Below are positions 28,160 through 37,237 of a stretch of DNA of 64,000 nt, one piece after another. This stretch comes from JAEULH01 sp963805915 (GTDB taxonomy: Bacteria > Pseudomonadota > Alphaproteobacteria > Rhodospirillales > Defluviicoccaceae), in NCBI GenBank assembly GCA_963805915.1, contig CAWDWD010000021.1:124001-188000 (forward strand), written 5' to 3'. The translations under genes were made by a program, and so were the position numbers. Under the pieces are notes generated by a model. The model saw only the letters and a program-made list of their open reading frames with translations, did not search any database and had not been told where the DNA came from. Numbering within the stretch: position 1 is the first letter of the stretch; each line of letters starts with the position of its first letter.

Positions 28160-29671
28160 ATGGCAAGCGCCACGTCGCGCAACACGGCTCAACAGACGGA
28201 ACAACGGGCGGGTGAAGCCCGGTTTGCCGGCGAGGCGTTTGACGACGATCATTTCCACGACGAATGCGGCGTCTTCGGTATCTGGGGTCATGGCGACGCC
28301 GCGGCGGCAACCGCGCTCGGCCTTCACGCCCTCCAGCACCGCGGCCAGGAAGCGGCCGGCATCGTCAGCTACGACGGCGAGCACTTTCATAGCCACAAGG
28401 CGCTCGGTCTGGTCGGCGACAATTTCGGCAACGGCAACGTCATCAAGACGCTGCCCGGCTCGGTCGCGGTCGGCCACGTCCGCTACTCGACGACCGGCGG
28501 CACGGTGGTACGCAACATCCAACCGCTGTTCGCCGATTTCGAGTTCGGCGGCATGACCATCGCCCACAACGGCAATCTCACCAACGCGCTGGCGATCCGC
28601 AAGGATCTGGTCCGCAACGGCGCTATTTTTCACTCAACCACCGATACGGAGTCGATCATCCATCTCGTCGCGACCAGCCACTACTCGACCGTAGTCGACC
28701 GGCTGATCGACGCCATGCGCCAGCTTGACGGAACCTATTCGCTGGTCGCGATCACTAGGCGCAAGCTGATCGGCATGCGCGATCCGTACGGCGTCCGGCC
28801 ACTGGTCCTCGGCCGCCTCGGCTGCGCCCATATTTTGGCCTCGGAAAGTTGCGCCCTGGACATCATCGGGGCGCAGTTCGTGCGCGACGTCGAGCCGGGC
28901 GAGATCGTCGTCATCGACGGCCAGGGCCTGCGCAGTGTCAGGCCGTTCGCCAAGGTCGCGCGCCGTTTCTGCATCTTCGAGTACATCTATTTCGCCCGCC
29001 CCGACAGCACCATCGACGGGCGTAACGTCTACGAAGCCCGCCGACGGATCGGCGCGGAATTGGCCCGCGAGAACGGCGTGGAAGCCGATATTGTCGTCCC
29101 GGTGCCCGACTCCGGCGTGCCCGCCGCGATCGGCTATTCTCAGGAGTCGGGGATCCCGTTCGAGCACGGGATCATCCGTAATCATTACGTCGGGCGGACC
29201 TTCATCGAGCCGTCGCAGAAAATCCGTCTTCTCGGAGTCCGCCTCAAGCACAACGCCAACGCCGCCTTGCTCAAGGACAAGCGCGTCATACTTGTCGATG
29301 ATTCGATCGTGCGCGGAACGACATCCGTCAAGATCGTCGAGATGGTTCGCAACGCCGGCGCGAAGGAGGTCCACCTGCGGATATCGAGCCCGCCGACGAC
29401 GCACTCGTGCTTCTACGGGATCGACACGCCTGATCGCGAGGAGTTGCTCGCCGCGACCCGCACCATCGAACAGATGACAAGTTTTATCGGCGCCGACAGC
29501 CTCGCCTACATCTCGATCGACGGTCTTTATCGCGCCGTCGGCGAGGCCGGACGCGACCCGATCCAGCCCCAATTCTGCGACGCCTGTTTTACCGGCGATT
29601 ATGCGATCCGGCTGACCGACCGGATCGATGCCGAGCCGGCGGAGCGGCAATTGTCGTTGCTGGAGGAGTAG
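28160..29671 (+). CDS. purF: Amidophosphoribosyltransferase
   Basis: PurF makes phosphoribosylamine from PRPP and glutamine, the first step of purine synthesis. A propeptide of about 35 residues precedes the catalytic Cys of DECGVFGIWGH (about residue 36). The glutaminase half has TTGGTVVRNIQPLFADF, and the PRPP site VILVDDSIVRGTTS lies at about residue 380. The 503-residue length fits the propeptide-containing class. SDR follows after three bases. Confidence 0.96.
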   Translation: MASATSRNTAQQTEQRAGEARFAGEAFDDDHFHDECGVFGIWGHGDAAAATALGLHALQHRGQEAAGIVSYDGEHFHSHKALGLVGDNFGNGNVIKTLPGSVAVGHVRYSTTGGTVVRNIQPLFADFEFGGMTIAHNGNLTNALAIRKDLVRNGAIFHSTTDTESIIHLVATSHYSTVVDRLIDAMRQLDGTYSLVAITRRKLIGMRDPYGVRPLVLGRLGCAHILASESCALDIIGAQFVRDVEPGEIVVIDGQGLRSVRPFAKVARRFCIFEYIYFARPDSTIDGRNVYEARRRIGAELARENGVEADIVVPVPDSGVPAAIGYSQESGIPFEHGIIRNHYVGRTFIEPSQKIRLLGVRLKHNANAALLKDKRVILVDDSIVRGTTSVKIVEMVRNAGAKEVHLRISSPPTTHSCFYGIDTPDREELLAATRTIEQMTSFIGADSLAYISIDGLYRAVGEAGRDPIQPQFCDACFTGDYAIRLTDRIDAEPAERQLSLLEE

Positions 29672-29674
29672 GCC

Positions 29675-30385
29675 ATGACCGTCTCGTCCGGCCCGCTCGC
29701 CGGAAAGGTCGCCTTGATCACCGGCGCCGGCCGGGGCATCGGCCGCGCGGTCGCCGAGCGGTTCGCCGGCGAAGGCGCCGAGCTGATCCTCGTCGGCCGC
29801 ACGCAAGGAGCGCTCGAGGAGGTCGACGACGTGATCCGCGCCGGCGGCGGCACGGCCAGCCTGGTGCCCGCCGATCTCACGGACGCGGCGGTGATCGACC
29901 GGATGGGCGCCGCGGTTTACAAGCGCTGGGGCCGGCTGGATATCCTGGTCGGCAACGCCGGGGTTCTTGGCACGTTGACCCCGGTGGCGCATATCGATCC
30001 GGCGACTTGGGACCAGGTCATCGCCGTGAACCTCACCGCCAACTTTCGCCTCATTCGCTCGTTTGACCCTTTGCTGCGCGCGTCGGACGCGGGCCGTGCG
30101 ATTTTTGTGACTTCGGGAGTGAGCGCTGGGCGCGCGTATTGGGGAACCTACGCCGTCAGCAAGGGCGCGCTGGAAACGTTGGTGCGAACTTACGCCGCGG
30201 AGGTCGCCAAGACGCGCGTTCGCGTCAACCTGATCAATCCGGGCGCAACCCGAACACGAATGCGCGCCGCGGCCTACCCGGGCGAGGACCCCCAGTCGGT
30301 GAAACCGCCGGAAGCCCTGACCGACGCTTTTCTGGAGCTCGCGCTCGGCAATTGCCAAAAGAACGGCGAGACTGTCGCGGGATAA
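29675..30385 (+). CDS. Short-chain dehydrogenase/reductase
   Basis: The 236-residue enzyme has the Rossmann glycine motif TGAGRGIGRAVAERF at about residue 15, the VGNAGVLG motif and the catalytic YAVSK at about residue 159, with a Ser in FVTSGVSAG. Substrate is unknown. An SDR gene directly after purF, with three bases between them, suggests cotranscription. Confidence 0.9.
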   Translation: MTVSSGPLAGKVALITGAGRGIGRAVAERFAGEGAELILVGRTQGALEEVDDVIRAGGGTASLVPADLTDAAVIDRMGAAVYKRWGRLDILVGNAGVLGTLTPVAHIDPATWDQVIAVNLTANFRLIRSFDPLLRASDAGRAIFVTSGVSAGRAYWGTYAVSKGALETLVRTYAAEVAKTRVRVNLINPGATRTRMRAAAYPGEDPQSVKPPEALTDAFLELALGNCQKNGETVAG

Positions 30386-30562
30386 ACAAAGCGCGCGTCA
30401 TACCCGTAATTGTCCCGGCGCAAGCGCGGCTGTCAACCACTGGTGTGCGGCAAAAAAGCCGTGGCCGCATGCGCAATTTACCGTCGCCAGTCGTGAAAAT
30501 TCGCTTATAATTATTGCAGTGCAGCAAAAAGGGGCGCTTTTTGCGCCGCGGGAAACAAGATT

Positions 30563-31114
30563 ATGCCGTTTTTGAGCGAGCTCGGCGAAGTGATCCACGA
30601 AGAGCATTTTCGGATGCTCGTTATGATTTGCGAGGTCGAGAATCGCGTGAAATGCTTAGGCGCGGGTCAACCGATCAATCCCAATGACCCCGACGATCGG
30701 GCACTGCTCGAGAAGGTCATCTCCGGCCTCGACGAGGTTATCGGCCACAACTCTTTCGAAGAGGCCGTCCTGTTTCCGGCGCTGGCGCCGCATGCCTACG
30801 GCGAATTAACGGACCATCTTGCCCAGGAGCACTTGGTCATCGGTCCCATGGCCGCGCGCCTGCGATCGATCGCCGCCGATACTCTAGCGCGGGGAACGTC
30901 GTTTTCACGCTGGGCCGCGTTCCGTGAGGCCGCCATCGAGTTGGCCGCCAACTTGATGCTACACCTCGAAACCGAGGAAGTCGCAATTGTCCAGAAGCTG
31001 CAATTTCTGATCGAGCCCGAGGTCGATCACGCTTTGGCGCGGCGCTATGTCCGCGAGCGCTGCCGCGCGAACAAGCCGGCGCTCCGAGAGGAACGGTGCC
31101 AAGCCGTCGGCTGA
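30563..31114 (+). CDS. Hemerythrin-domain protein
   Basis: This 183-residue protein is a four-helix HHE-type domain. Candidate iron ligands are IHEEHFRML, VIGHNSFEEAVLF, DHLAQEHLVIGPM and MLHLETEEVAIV, each with the H..E/H spacing of the family. Such proteins bind a di-iron site and are often linked to oxygen or nitric-oxide stress. A TATAAT sits about 57 bases upstream, a good -10 candidate with a weak -35. It is convergent with the DUF427 gene with no gap. Confidence 0.85.
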   Translation: MPFLSELGEVIHEEHFRMLVMICEVENRVKCLGAGQPINPNDPDDRALLEKVISGLDEVIGHNSFEEAVLFPALAPHAYGELTDHLAQEHLVIGPMAARLRSIAADTLARGTSFSRWAAFREAAIELAANLMLHLETEEVAIVQKLQFLIEPEVDHALARRYVRERCRANKPALREERCQAVG

Positions 31115-31507
31115 TCAGTCTCGAGCCTGCGCCGCGCCGATTTCGACCGGGTCGACCTTGATGGCGTCAACCTTGTCTGGATAGAACGCCAGATATCTCT
31201 TGATGCCGGCGGCCGCTGGATACGGCTCTTCGTAGCTCCACGCCGCATTCACCGTCGTCTTGCCGCCCGCTGAAAGCGTGAAATAGGCGGCGTCGCCCTT
31301 AAACGGGCAATGACTGCGGTGGTCGGTGGGCTCGAGCGTGGCGGCATCGGCGTCCTGGCGGGGGATGTAATAGACCGGCGGTAACGAGCCCTCCCTCAAC
31401 TCGATTGCACCGACGGTGTCAGCGACCGTGACGCCGGCATAAATGACCCGCACGCGATCCTGAACGGGGGTGAGCGTTATCTCGTGGGCTGTTCCCGGCT
31501 TCTTCAT
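31115..31507 (-). CDS. DUF427 domain protein
   Basis: Starting at the ATG at 31505-31507, which follows AAGGAG, the protein has 130 residues. The DUF427 pattern is visible: RVRVIYAGVTVADTVGAIEL, PPVYYIPRQDAD, CPFKGDAAYFTL and AAWSYEEPYPAAAGIKRYLAFYP. DUF427 is a small beta-fold family of unknown function. Its stop abuts that of the hemerythrin gene. Confidence 0.92.
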   Translation of the reverse strand: MKKPGTAHEITLTPVQDRVRVIYAGVTVADTVGAIELREGSLPPVYYIPRQDADAATLEPTDHRSHCPFKGDAAYFTLSAGGKTTVNAAWSYEEPYPAAAGIKRYLAFYPDKVDAIKVDPVEIGAAQARD

Positions 31508-31583
31508 CGCAAGCTCCTTATTCTCCTTATTTAATCGCAAACACGTCACGTGTCCTGATATGGCGAGCCGCGAAGCCGTTGCG

Positions 31584-31630
31584 CCCCATTTTCGCGAACC
31601 CCCATTTCCGCGACCCCCATTTTCCGCGAA
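31584..31630. repeat. Three short tandem repeats
   Basis: Three imperfect copies of CCCCATTTTCGCGAA-like units (15-17 bases) run in tandem upstream of the DUF427 gene. Function not apparent. Confidence 0.6.
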
Positions 31631-31825
31631 CAGAGCAACCGGCGCGCCGACGCTTAACACAGCGCTTAACATAGGTCGTGGCCGGTCTTACGGCGGAATG
31701 CGATGTTTGTGGTTCATTGGCTGGGCTGGCGGCGATAATCCGTCCATTTGGCCCGCCACGTTTCCTCCTAGACCAGACACCTCGATGCAAACCTCGTGCG
31801 CACGAGGCCAAACGGAGTTTTAGCG

Positions 31826-32023
31826 ATGAACTGGGATCAGATCAGCGGCAACTGGAAGCAATTCAAGGGCACCATGCGGACGCAGTGGGGCAAGCTCACC
31901 GACGACGATCTTGAGCAGGCCAAGGGTCACCGCGATAAGCTCGTGGGCAAGGTTCAGGAACGGTATGGCATCGGCAAAGAAGAGGCCGAAAAGCAGGTTT
32001 CCGAGTGGGAGAGCAAGGCTTAA
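31826..32023 (+). CDS. CsbD family stress protein, copy 2
   Basis: Sixty-five residues starting MNWDQISGNWKQFKG; only four differ from the copy at 248-445 (N/K, I/V, R/S, I/A). The ATG at 31826 follows CGGAG. CsbD proteins are small stress-induced proteins of unknown mechanism. The nucleotide sequences also stay very similar, indicating a fairly recent duplication. Confidence 0.93.
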   Translation: MNWDQISGNWKQFKGTMRTQWGKLTDDDLEQAKGHRDKLVGKVQERYGIGKEEAEKQVSEWESKA

Positions 32024-32068
32024 CGGCGGCGCGACCACTCACCACGCGCCGATGGTCGCCAAGCATGT

Positions 32069-33043
32069 TCAGCAATTGCCGCCGGCGGCCCTCGGCGTCT
32101 CCGCCGCATAATCGACGCAGCCGGCGGGCTCGATCTGCACCGTCGTATGGGTGATACCGAAGCTTTCGCGGATATAATCGCGCGCGGCGACGAGCGTGCG
32201 CGGATGGTCCGCGTCCGGGCCGACCTCCACGTGCAGTGTCATCATCGGCCGTTCGGCTGTGATCATCCAGGTATGGACATGATGAACGTCGATCACGTCC
32301 GGTACCGCCGCGATCATTCCCTCTCGCAAGGCTTTGACATCTATCCCTTCCGGGGAGCCCTCGAGCAGGATGTGGCTCGATGTTCGCACCAATCCCCATG
32401 CGCTCCGCAGGACAAGGCAGGCAACCAACAGCGACAATAGCGGGTCGATCGGCATCCAGCCGGTGAGCGCGATGACGATCGCGGCGATAATGGCCGCGAC
32501 GGAGCCAAGCAGGTCGCCGAGAACATGCAGCGCGGCGCCGCGGATATTGATGTTTGCCCGGTCCCCGCTGTGAAGGATCGCGAACGAGGCAATGTTCACG
32601 ACGAGGCCCGCGATCGCGACGGCCAGCATCAGCCCGCTCACCACCTCGACCGGAGCCAACAGGCGCGAAACGGCCTCGAAGGCGATCCAGCAGACGATTG
32701 CGATCAGCGCCAACCCGTTGACGAAGGCGGCGAGGACCTGGAAGCGCTGATAGCCATACGTCCGCCTGGTGTCGTTGGCGCGACGGCCGATCCGGAAGGC
32801 GGCTAGGGCCAGCGCCAGCGAGGCGAAATCGGTGACCATGTGGCCGGCATCGGCGAGCAGTGCCAGCGATCCCGACATGATGCCGCCGGCGACCTCGACC
32901 ACCATGAAGCCGCCGGTGAGCACCATCGCCCACAGAACGCGGCGTTCGTTGTCCCCTTGCCCATGACCGAGCGCGCCATGGCCGTGCCCGGGGTGCTCGT
33001 GCGTCTGGGAGTGGCCGTGATCGTGGTGGTCATGAACGCTCAT
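32069..33043 (-). CDS. Cation diffusion facilitator (zinc/cobalt exporter type)
   Basis: The 324-residue transporter starts at the ATG at 33043 behind AGGAGG. A His-rich N-terminus (HDHHDHGHSQTHEHPGHGHG) precedes six membrane segments. The metal-binding HxxxD motifs occur in DAGHMVTDFASLAL and ALHVLGDLLGSV, the H/D pairing typical of Zn-CDF (ZitB/CzcD-like) proteins. A C-terminal cytoplasmic domain (VHHVHTWMIT, THTTVQIEP) completes the fold. It exports divalent metals by proton antiport. Confidence 0.92.
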   Translation of the reverse strand: MSVHDHHDHGHSQTHEHPGHGHGALGHGQGDNERRVLWAMVLTGGFMVVEVAGGIMSGSLALLADAGHMVTDFASLALALAAFRIGRRANDTRRTYGYQRFQVLAAFVNGLALIAIVCWIAFEAVSRLLAPVEVVSGLMLAVAIAGLVVNIASFAILHSGDRANINIRGAALHVLGDLLGSVAAIIAAIVIALTGWMPIDPLLSLLVACLVLRSAWGLVRTSSHILLEGSPEGIDVKALREGMIAAVPDVIDVHHVHTWMITAERPMMTLHVEVGPDADHPRTLVAARDYIRESFGITHTTVQIEPAGCVDYAAETPRAAGGNC

Positions 33044-33169
33044 GGCCGGCCTCCTAAGGTTCCACTCATTGTCTCGCCGATCGAGCGCCTGAAAACAAGC
33101 CAAGCAGGTTGCTTGAGTGCGATGTGAGCGCGATGGCTTGCGCGGACCGGGGTCGAGGCGCTACATTAC

Positions 33170-33450
33170 ATATGTCGGTAATACGACTATGGCGATAAAC
33201 GCTTCACGGAATAGGCGTTGCGGACCCGGGGGCAGTGCCCGGCGCCTCCACCATTTCTCGGCGTTCCTTGGAGCGCCGATCATGGGGGCGAAACAGGATC
33301 GACGTGCGTAGTAAAGGTGTAGTCTTTGCCCGGCATTGTACCGCCGTTATCGGGCTAAACCTACAGATGCCAATGATAATGAGGCATTTGCTCTGGCCGC
33401 TTAAGGCCTAGCGGGGTTCGGGAGGCACCTGGCACCAGAAGCCTCCCACT
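33170..33450 (+). ncRNA. ssrA: Circularly permuted two-piece tmRNA
   Basis: The acceptor piece ends GGCGCCTCCACCA (33241-33253) after a GGACCCGGGGGCAGTGCCCGG T-arm-like segment. An internal spacer with a CGGCG/CGCCG hairpin follows, then the coding piece starts GGGGGCGAAACAGGATCGAC (33285). This order is the alphaproteobacterial permuted form, processed to two RNAs. The tag frame is listed separately. A GGGAGGC/GCCTCCC stem (33420-33447) lies near the 3' end of the coding piece. Outer ends are approximate. Confidence 0.93.
33369..33404 (+). other. tmRNA proteolysis tag reading frame
   Basis: GCC AAT GAT AAT GAG GCA then TTT GCT CTG GCC GCT TAA encodes ANDNEAFALAA and stop. The AND N-terminal part is the SspB contact and the ALAA end is the ClpX signal in known tags. 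Confidence 0.93.
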
Positions 33451-33489
33451 CACCTCCATTGCGTGCACCCATGCGCCGCGGGTTCAACC

Positions 33490-34019
33490 ATGACGGACGA
33501 TGAAACGAATTCCCTGCCTTACGGCCTCTGGGTCGAGGATGCGCTGCGCGGCGTCGTCCGCCGGGCGCTTGAACACAGCGCGCGGTTCGGCCTCATCGGC
33601 GATCACCACTATTATGTCTCGTTTCGCACCGGCGATGACGGTGTCGATATTCCCGGTCACCTGCGGGCGCGCTATCCCGAGGAAATGACCATCGTCCTGC
33701 AGCATCAGTTCTGGGATCTCGAGATCGGCACCGAAGCGTTCTCGGTCAGCCTGCGCTTCGCAGGCCGGCTATCGCCGCTGCGCATCCCCTTCGGCGCGAT
33801 CACCGCGTTCGGCGACCCGTCGGTCAATTTCGGATTGCAGTTCACCGGCCCCGGCGCGGCGGCGCGCGACCTCGGTCATGTCCCGGAGACGAGCCCGCCT
33901 CCTGCCGCCGACGAGCCAAAGGGCGGGAAGGCAACGGCGGCAAGGCAACCGGCGGTAAGGCAACCGGCGGCGGCGAGACCGGGCGGGTCATCGCCATCGA
34001 CACCTTTCGCAATAAGTAG
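33490..34019 (+). CDS. sspB: ClpXP adaptor SspB (alpha type), apparent frameshift near the C-terminus
   Basis: SspB tethers ssrA-tagged proteins to ClpXP. The core is clear: FGLIGDHHYYVSFRT, IPGHLRARYPEEMTIVLQHQFWDLE and ITAFGDPSVNFGLQF. In the running frame the end is unlike SspB, but with one base restored in the AAAGGGCGGG run (33917-33926) the sequence becomes Gly/Lys rich and ends RVIAIDTFRNK and stop at 34019, the expected ClpX-binding tail. The same reading in the unshifted frame runs on to 34110. It lies directly behind the ssrA gene. Confidence 0.85.
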
Positions 34020-34249
34020 GCTGGCCGCTCGCAAAAAGCACGGCCGGGGAAACGCCAACGTCTCGCGACGACCACGCGGCGGCCCCGCAATGGCACGAAC
34101 TGCCTTTTGAGATGATGGCGCGGGCGGCTCGGAGCGCGAAGCGCGCCATAGCCATGGCTCATGGCTTGGTCTAATCTTTTCTTATAGCGGGTATCTCACC
34201 GCGCGGGAGCGCCCGGGATCTTACTTTGCGTAAGGGGGAAGTATCGGAA

Positions 34250-34639
34250 ATGAAGATAACAAACATATGCGCCCTCTCCGCGAGCGCGGTTATCGCGTTC
34301 GGCCTCTGTCTGACGTCCGCCGCCGCCGTTCGGGCGGCCGAGGAGGTGAGCTACCTGCTTGACGTCAAGCCGATCCTGGATAGCCGCTGTGTCTCGTGTC
34401 ACATGCCGGGTGGCGAGGGCTACAAGGCCAGCGGGCTCGACTTGAGCACCTACGAGGGGCTGATGACCGGCACCAAGCACGGCCCGATCATCGTTCCTGG
34501 TGAGCCAATGGTCAGCAATCTCAACGTCCTGGTTGAGGGTCGCGCCCAGGTCAGGATGCCCCATGACCAGCGCCCGCTGTTGAGCGAGCAAATCCAGATC
34601 TTGAGCAAATGGGTAAGGCAGGGCGCGCGGAACAACTGA
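34250..34639 (+). CDS. Secreted c-type cytochrome-domain protein
   Basis: The 129-residue protein has a signal peptide (ICALSASAVIAFGLCLTSAAAVRA) and one heme-binding motif CVSCH in PILDSRCVSCHMPGG. A Met in RMPHDQRP may be the second axial ligand. The DLSTYEGLMTGTKHG..VPGEP pattern resembles the small cytochrome domain found in planctomycete-type proteins. Probable periplasmic electron carrier; partner not visible. Confidence 0.8.
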   Translation: MKITNICALSASAVIAFGLCLTSAAAVRAAEEVSYLLDVKPILDSRCVSCHMPGGEGYKASGLDLSTYEGLMTGTKHGPIIVPGEPMVSNLNVLVEGRAQVRMPHDQRPLLSEQIQILSKWVRQGARNN

Positions 34640-34727
34640 AACCGACCCTCCGCTTCGTCCGCCGCGGCTCGTCTCGTCTCGTCGGAGGTGGTTAGCGGCG
34701 GCGGGTGGATGACCGGGCGATGAATGC

Positions 34728-35684
34728 GTGAAAGGTGAAGCGGCTCGCCGAGCGATCAACGGGCGAAGCGAGAGCGGTATCGCGCTGGTCGCCGTCCTTT
34801 GGGTGATGGTCGTTCTTGCCGCCCTCGCCGCTAGCTTCAGCACCAGCACCCGGACCCAGGTCAATCTCGCGCGCAATCTGGTCGAGGCCGCGAGGGCCGA
34901 GGCGATTGCCGACGCCGGCGTGGCGCGTGCCGCCGCAGGCTTGGTCGCGCCGCTCGATCAGGGCGGGATGCGGGCCGACGGCACGGTGTATGCGTGGCAG
35001 TTCGCCGGCGGTGAAGCACGTTTCTCGATGACCGACGAGGGCGGCAAGATCGATCTGAACATGGCGTCACGAACGCTTCTTCGCGATCTGCTCTCTGTCA
35101 TCGGGGTCGACCGCCGTCAGGCCGAGACGTTGGCCGGCGCCATCCTCGCCTATCGCGGCGGCGCGGACGGCGACGAACAGTTCGACGCCAACGCGGATGT
35201 GGCGAACGGTGCCGCCGAGTTCCCCGACGAGAGCCGAATGACACCCTTCGCGCTTGTCGACGAACTGCAACAAGTCCCCGGCATGACCGGCGACATCTAT
35301 CAGCGGCTTGCGCCGGCGTTGACGATCTACAGCGGACAACCGAGCCCGGACGACAACGCCGCCCTGCCGGAGGTGCGCGCCGCCTTGGCGGCTTCGCGTG
35401 GCCGGCGCGAGGTTCCGGCCAATGAGCCAAGGGCCGACGAAGCTCCGCCCTTGCCGGCGGACGGTCCGCTTTCGATCGTCAGCGAAGGCAGCCTCGCCGC
35501 CCGTTCAGCGGTCGGTGTTTTCACGGTCCACTGCGAGGGCCGCGGTCCGGGCGACGGACTCTTCGCGCGAGACGCAGTCATCGCCATTGAATACGGCGAC
35601 GGCAAACCCTATTCGATCCGTTTGTGGCGACAGGGACGCCGCCAGCTCTATGCACGACGGGGCGAAGAGCGGCAATTGCAATGA
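34728..35684 (+). CDS. gspK: Type II secretion minor pseudopilin GspK
   Basis: Starting at a GTG, the 318-residue protein has a prepilin-like N-terminus (ESGIALVAVLWVMVVLAALA), though the cleavage region is less standard. The GspK domain follows: FSMTDEGGKIDLNMA, ILAYRGGADGDEQFD and ELQQVPGMTGDIYQRLAPALTIYSG. GspK caps the pseudopilus with GspI/J. No other gsp genes adjoin it here; the prepilin peptidase at 50700 could process it. Confidence 0.82.
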   Translation: MKGEAARRAINGRSESGIALVAVLWVMVVLAALAASFSTSTRTQVNLARNLVEAARAEAIADAGVARAAAGLVAPLDQGGMRADGTVYAWQFAGGEARFSMTDEGGKIDLNMASRTLLRDLLSVIGVDRRQAETLAGAILAYRGGADGDEQFDANADVANGAAEFPDESRMTPFALVDELQQVPGMTGDIYQRLAPALTIYSGQPSPDDNAALPEVRAALAASRGRREVPANEPRADEAPPLPADGPLSIVSEGSLAARSAVGVFTVHCEGRGPGDGLFARDAVIAIEYGDGKPYSIRLWRQGRRQLYARRGEERQLQ

Positions 35685-35814
35685 AAAGAGAAAATGTGCC
35701 GCCTCAAGAGGTTGTCCCGGTGCAAGCCGAGGCGACTGTTTGGCGTGTGGTTTATTGTGCGTAAACCGCCGTACGCTGCGGAGCTCAGCCACCGGTCCTC
35801 TTGACCCATCATTT

Positions 35815-35831
35815 CGCAACGTTTCGTTGCG
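35815..35831. promoter_or_regulatory. Inverted repeat upstream of GT4 gene
   Basis: CGCAAC-GTTTC-GTTGCG forms a perfect 6-bp dyad 128 bases before the GT4 start. It could be an operator or a terminator stem after gspK; no T-run follows. Confidence 0.3.
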
Positions 35832-35958
35832 GAACTCGCTATACATCATGTTTGGCGCCGTCGCCGCGACCGCCGCGGCCGAGCAAATTTCGGCTTTGCG
35901 ATTTCGCGTTTGCAAACTAGCGTAGGCTGAAATCGCCAAATAACGAGGATAGAGAGAG

Positions 35959-37014
35959 ATGAGGATTGCGCAGGTAGCACCGCTTACGGAAAGCGTACCG
36001 CCAAGACTGTACGGCGGGACCGAGCGGGTCGTTTCTTGGCTTACCGAGGAGCTCGTTCGTTTGGGCCATGATGTAACCCTGTTCGCCAGCGGCGACTCCC
36101 AAACCGACGCCAAGTTGGTCGCGGTCAGCGAGCGCGCGCTCCGCCTGGACCCGAGCGTTAAGGACCCGTTCCCTTACAATGTTCTTCTCCTGGAGGCCAT
36201 TCGCAAACGCGTCAAAGACTTCGACATCCTCCATTTTCATGTCGACTATTCGTATTTTCCGCTATTCCGCTACATGGCCAACCGGACCGTGTCCACCCTG
36301 CACGGGCGCCTGGATCTGTCCGACATCCAGCCGCTGTACCGGGAGTTTTCCGACATGCCGCTGGTCTCGATCTCGAACAACCAACGGCTGCCGATGCCAC
36401 CGGTCAACTGGCAGGCCACCATCTATCATGGCCAGCCCATCGACCTGCTGCCGTACGAGGAGAACCCGACCGCCGACTACCTCGCGTTCCTGGGCAGGGT
36501 CTCGCCGGAAAAGCGGCCCGACCGGGCGATCGACATCGCGGTGCGCACCGGCGTGCCGCTGCACATGGCCTCCAAGATCGATGCGGTCGATCGGAAGTAC
36601 TTCGAAGAAAGCATCAGGCCGCTGATTGACGCCAACAAGAACCTGGTCGACTTCGCCGGCGAGTTCGAAGACGACGAGAAGCACAAGTTTCTCCGCAACG
36701 CCAAGGCGGTGTTGTTCCCGATCGACTGGCCCGAACCTTTCGGCCTGGTCATGATCGAAGCCATGTCGTGCGGCGTACCGGTCATCGCGTTCCGTTGCGG
36801 CTCGGTGCCGGAAGTCATCGACGAGGGCGTCACCGGCTTCATTGTCGACACCATGGACGAGGCGGTCGAAGCCGTCGGCAAGGTCGACCGGCTCGATCGC
36901 CGCAAGGTGCGCCAGCGGTTCGAGGAGCGTTTCACCGACAGGCGCATGGCCGCCGATTATGTCACCTTGTACAAGGCGATGCTGGCGAAGGCGGGAGCGC
37001 CCGTCGACGCCTGA
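35959..37014 (+). CDS. Glycosyltransferase family 4
   Basis: The 351-residue GT-B protein has PPRLYGGTERVVSWLTEEL (donor/acceptor loop), FHVDYSYFPLFRY, FLGRVSPEKRPDRAIDIA and the GT4 signature EPFGLVMIEAMSCGVPVIAF at about residue 258. Close relatives are annotated as UDP-glucose-dependent or general GT4 enzymes, so the product is uncertain. GAGGATAGAGAG precedes the ATG. It heads a run with a beta-phosphoglucomutase and a GH65 phosphorylase, suggesting alpha-glucoside metabolism. Confidence 0.88.
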   Translation: MRIAQVAPLTESVPPRLYGGTERVVSWLTEELVRLGHDVTLFASGDSQTDAKLVAVSERALRLDPSVKDPFPYNVLLLEAIRKRVKDFDILHFHVDYSYFPLFRYMANRTVSTLHGRLDLSDIQPLYREFSDMPLVSISNNQRLPMPPVNWQATIYHGQPIDLLPYEENPTADYLAFLGRVSPEKRPDRAIDIAVRTGVPLHMASKIDAVDRKYFEESIRPLIDANKNLVDFAGEFEDDEKHKFLRNAKAVLFPIDWPEPFGLVMIEAMSCGVPVIAFRCGSVPEVIDEGVTGFIVDTMDEAVEAVGKVDRLDRRKVRQRFEERFTDRRMAADYVTLYKAMLAKAGAPVDA

Positions 37015-37237
37015 GGGTGCTGCCGGCGGGTCTCGATGACGGAGCCCGCCGGGTCCTGCTCGCGTTTCGCCCGCGTCGGGGCTCGCGTCGTGGCCCGCGT
37101 CGGGGATTGATATCGGCTCGCAACCAGCGTAGGAAGTAGCGCGAGCGTTGCGCGCGCGGTGAAGCTTGCGCGGATCGGCCCGATGAGACATCACCCGCCA
37201 CGAGGTTGCCGATGCCCAGCCGACAGGACCCAGCCCA

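Noticed and set aside
28634..30358. Minus-strand frame of 574 codons
   Set aside because: Shadow of purF and the SDR gene; no family content.
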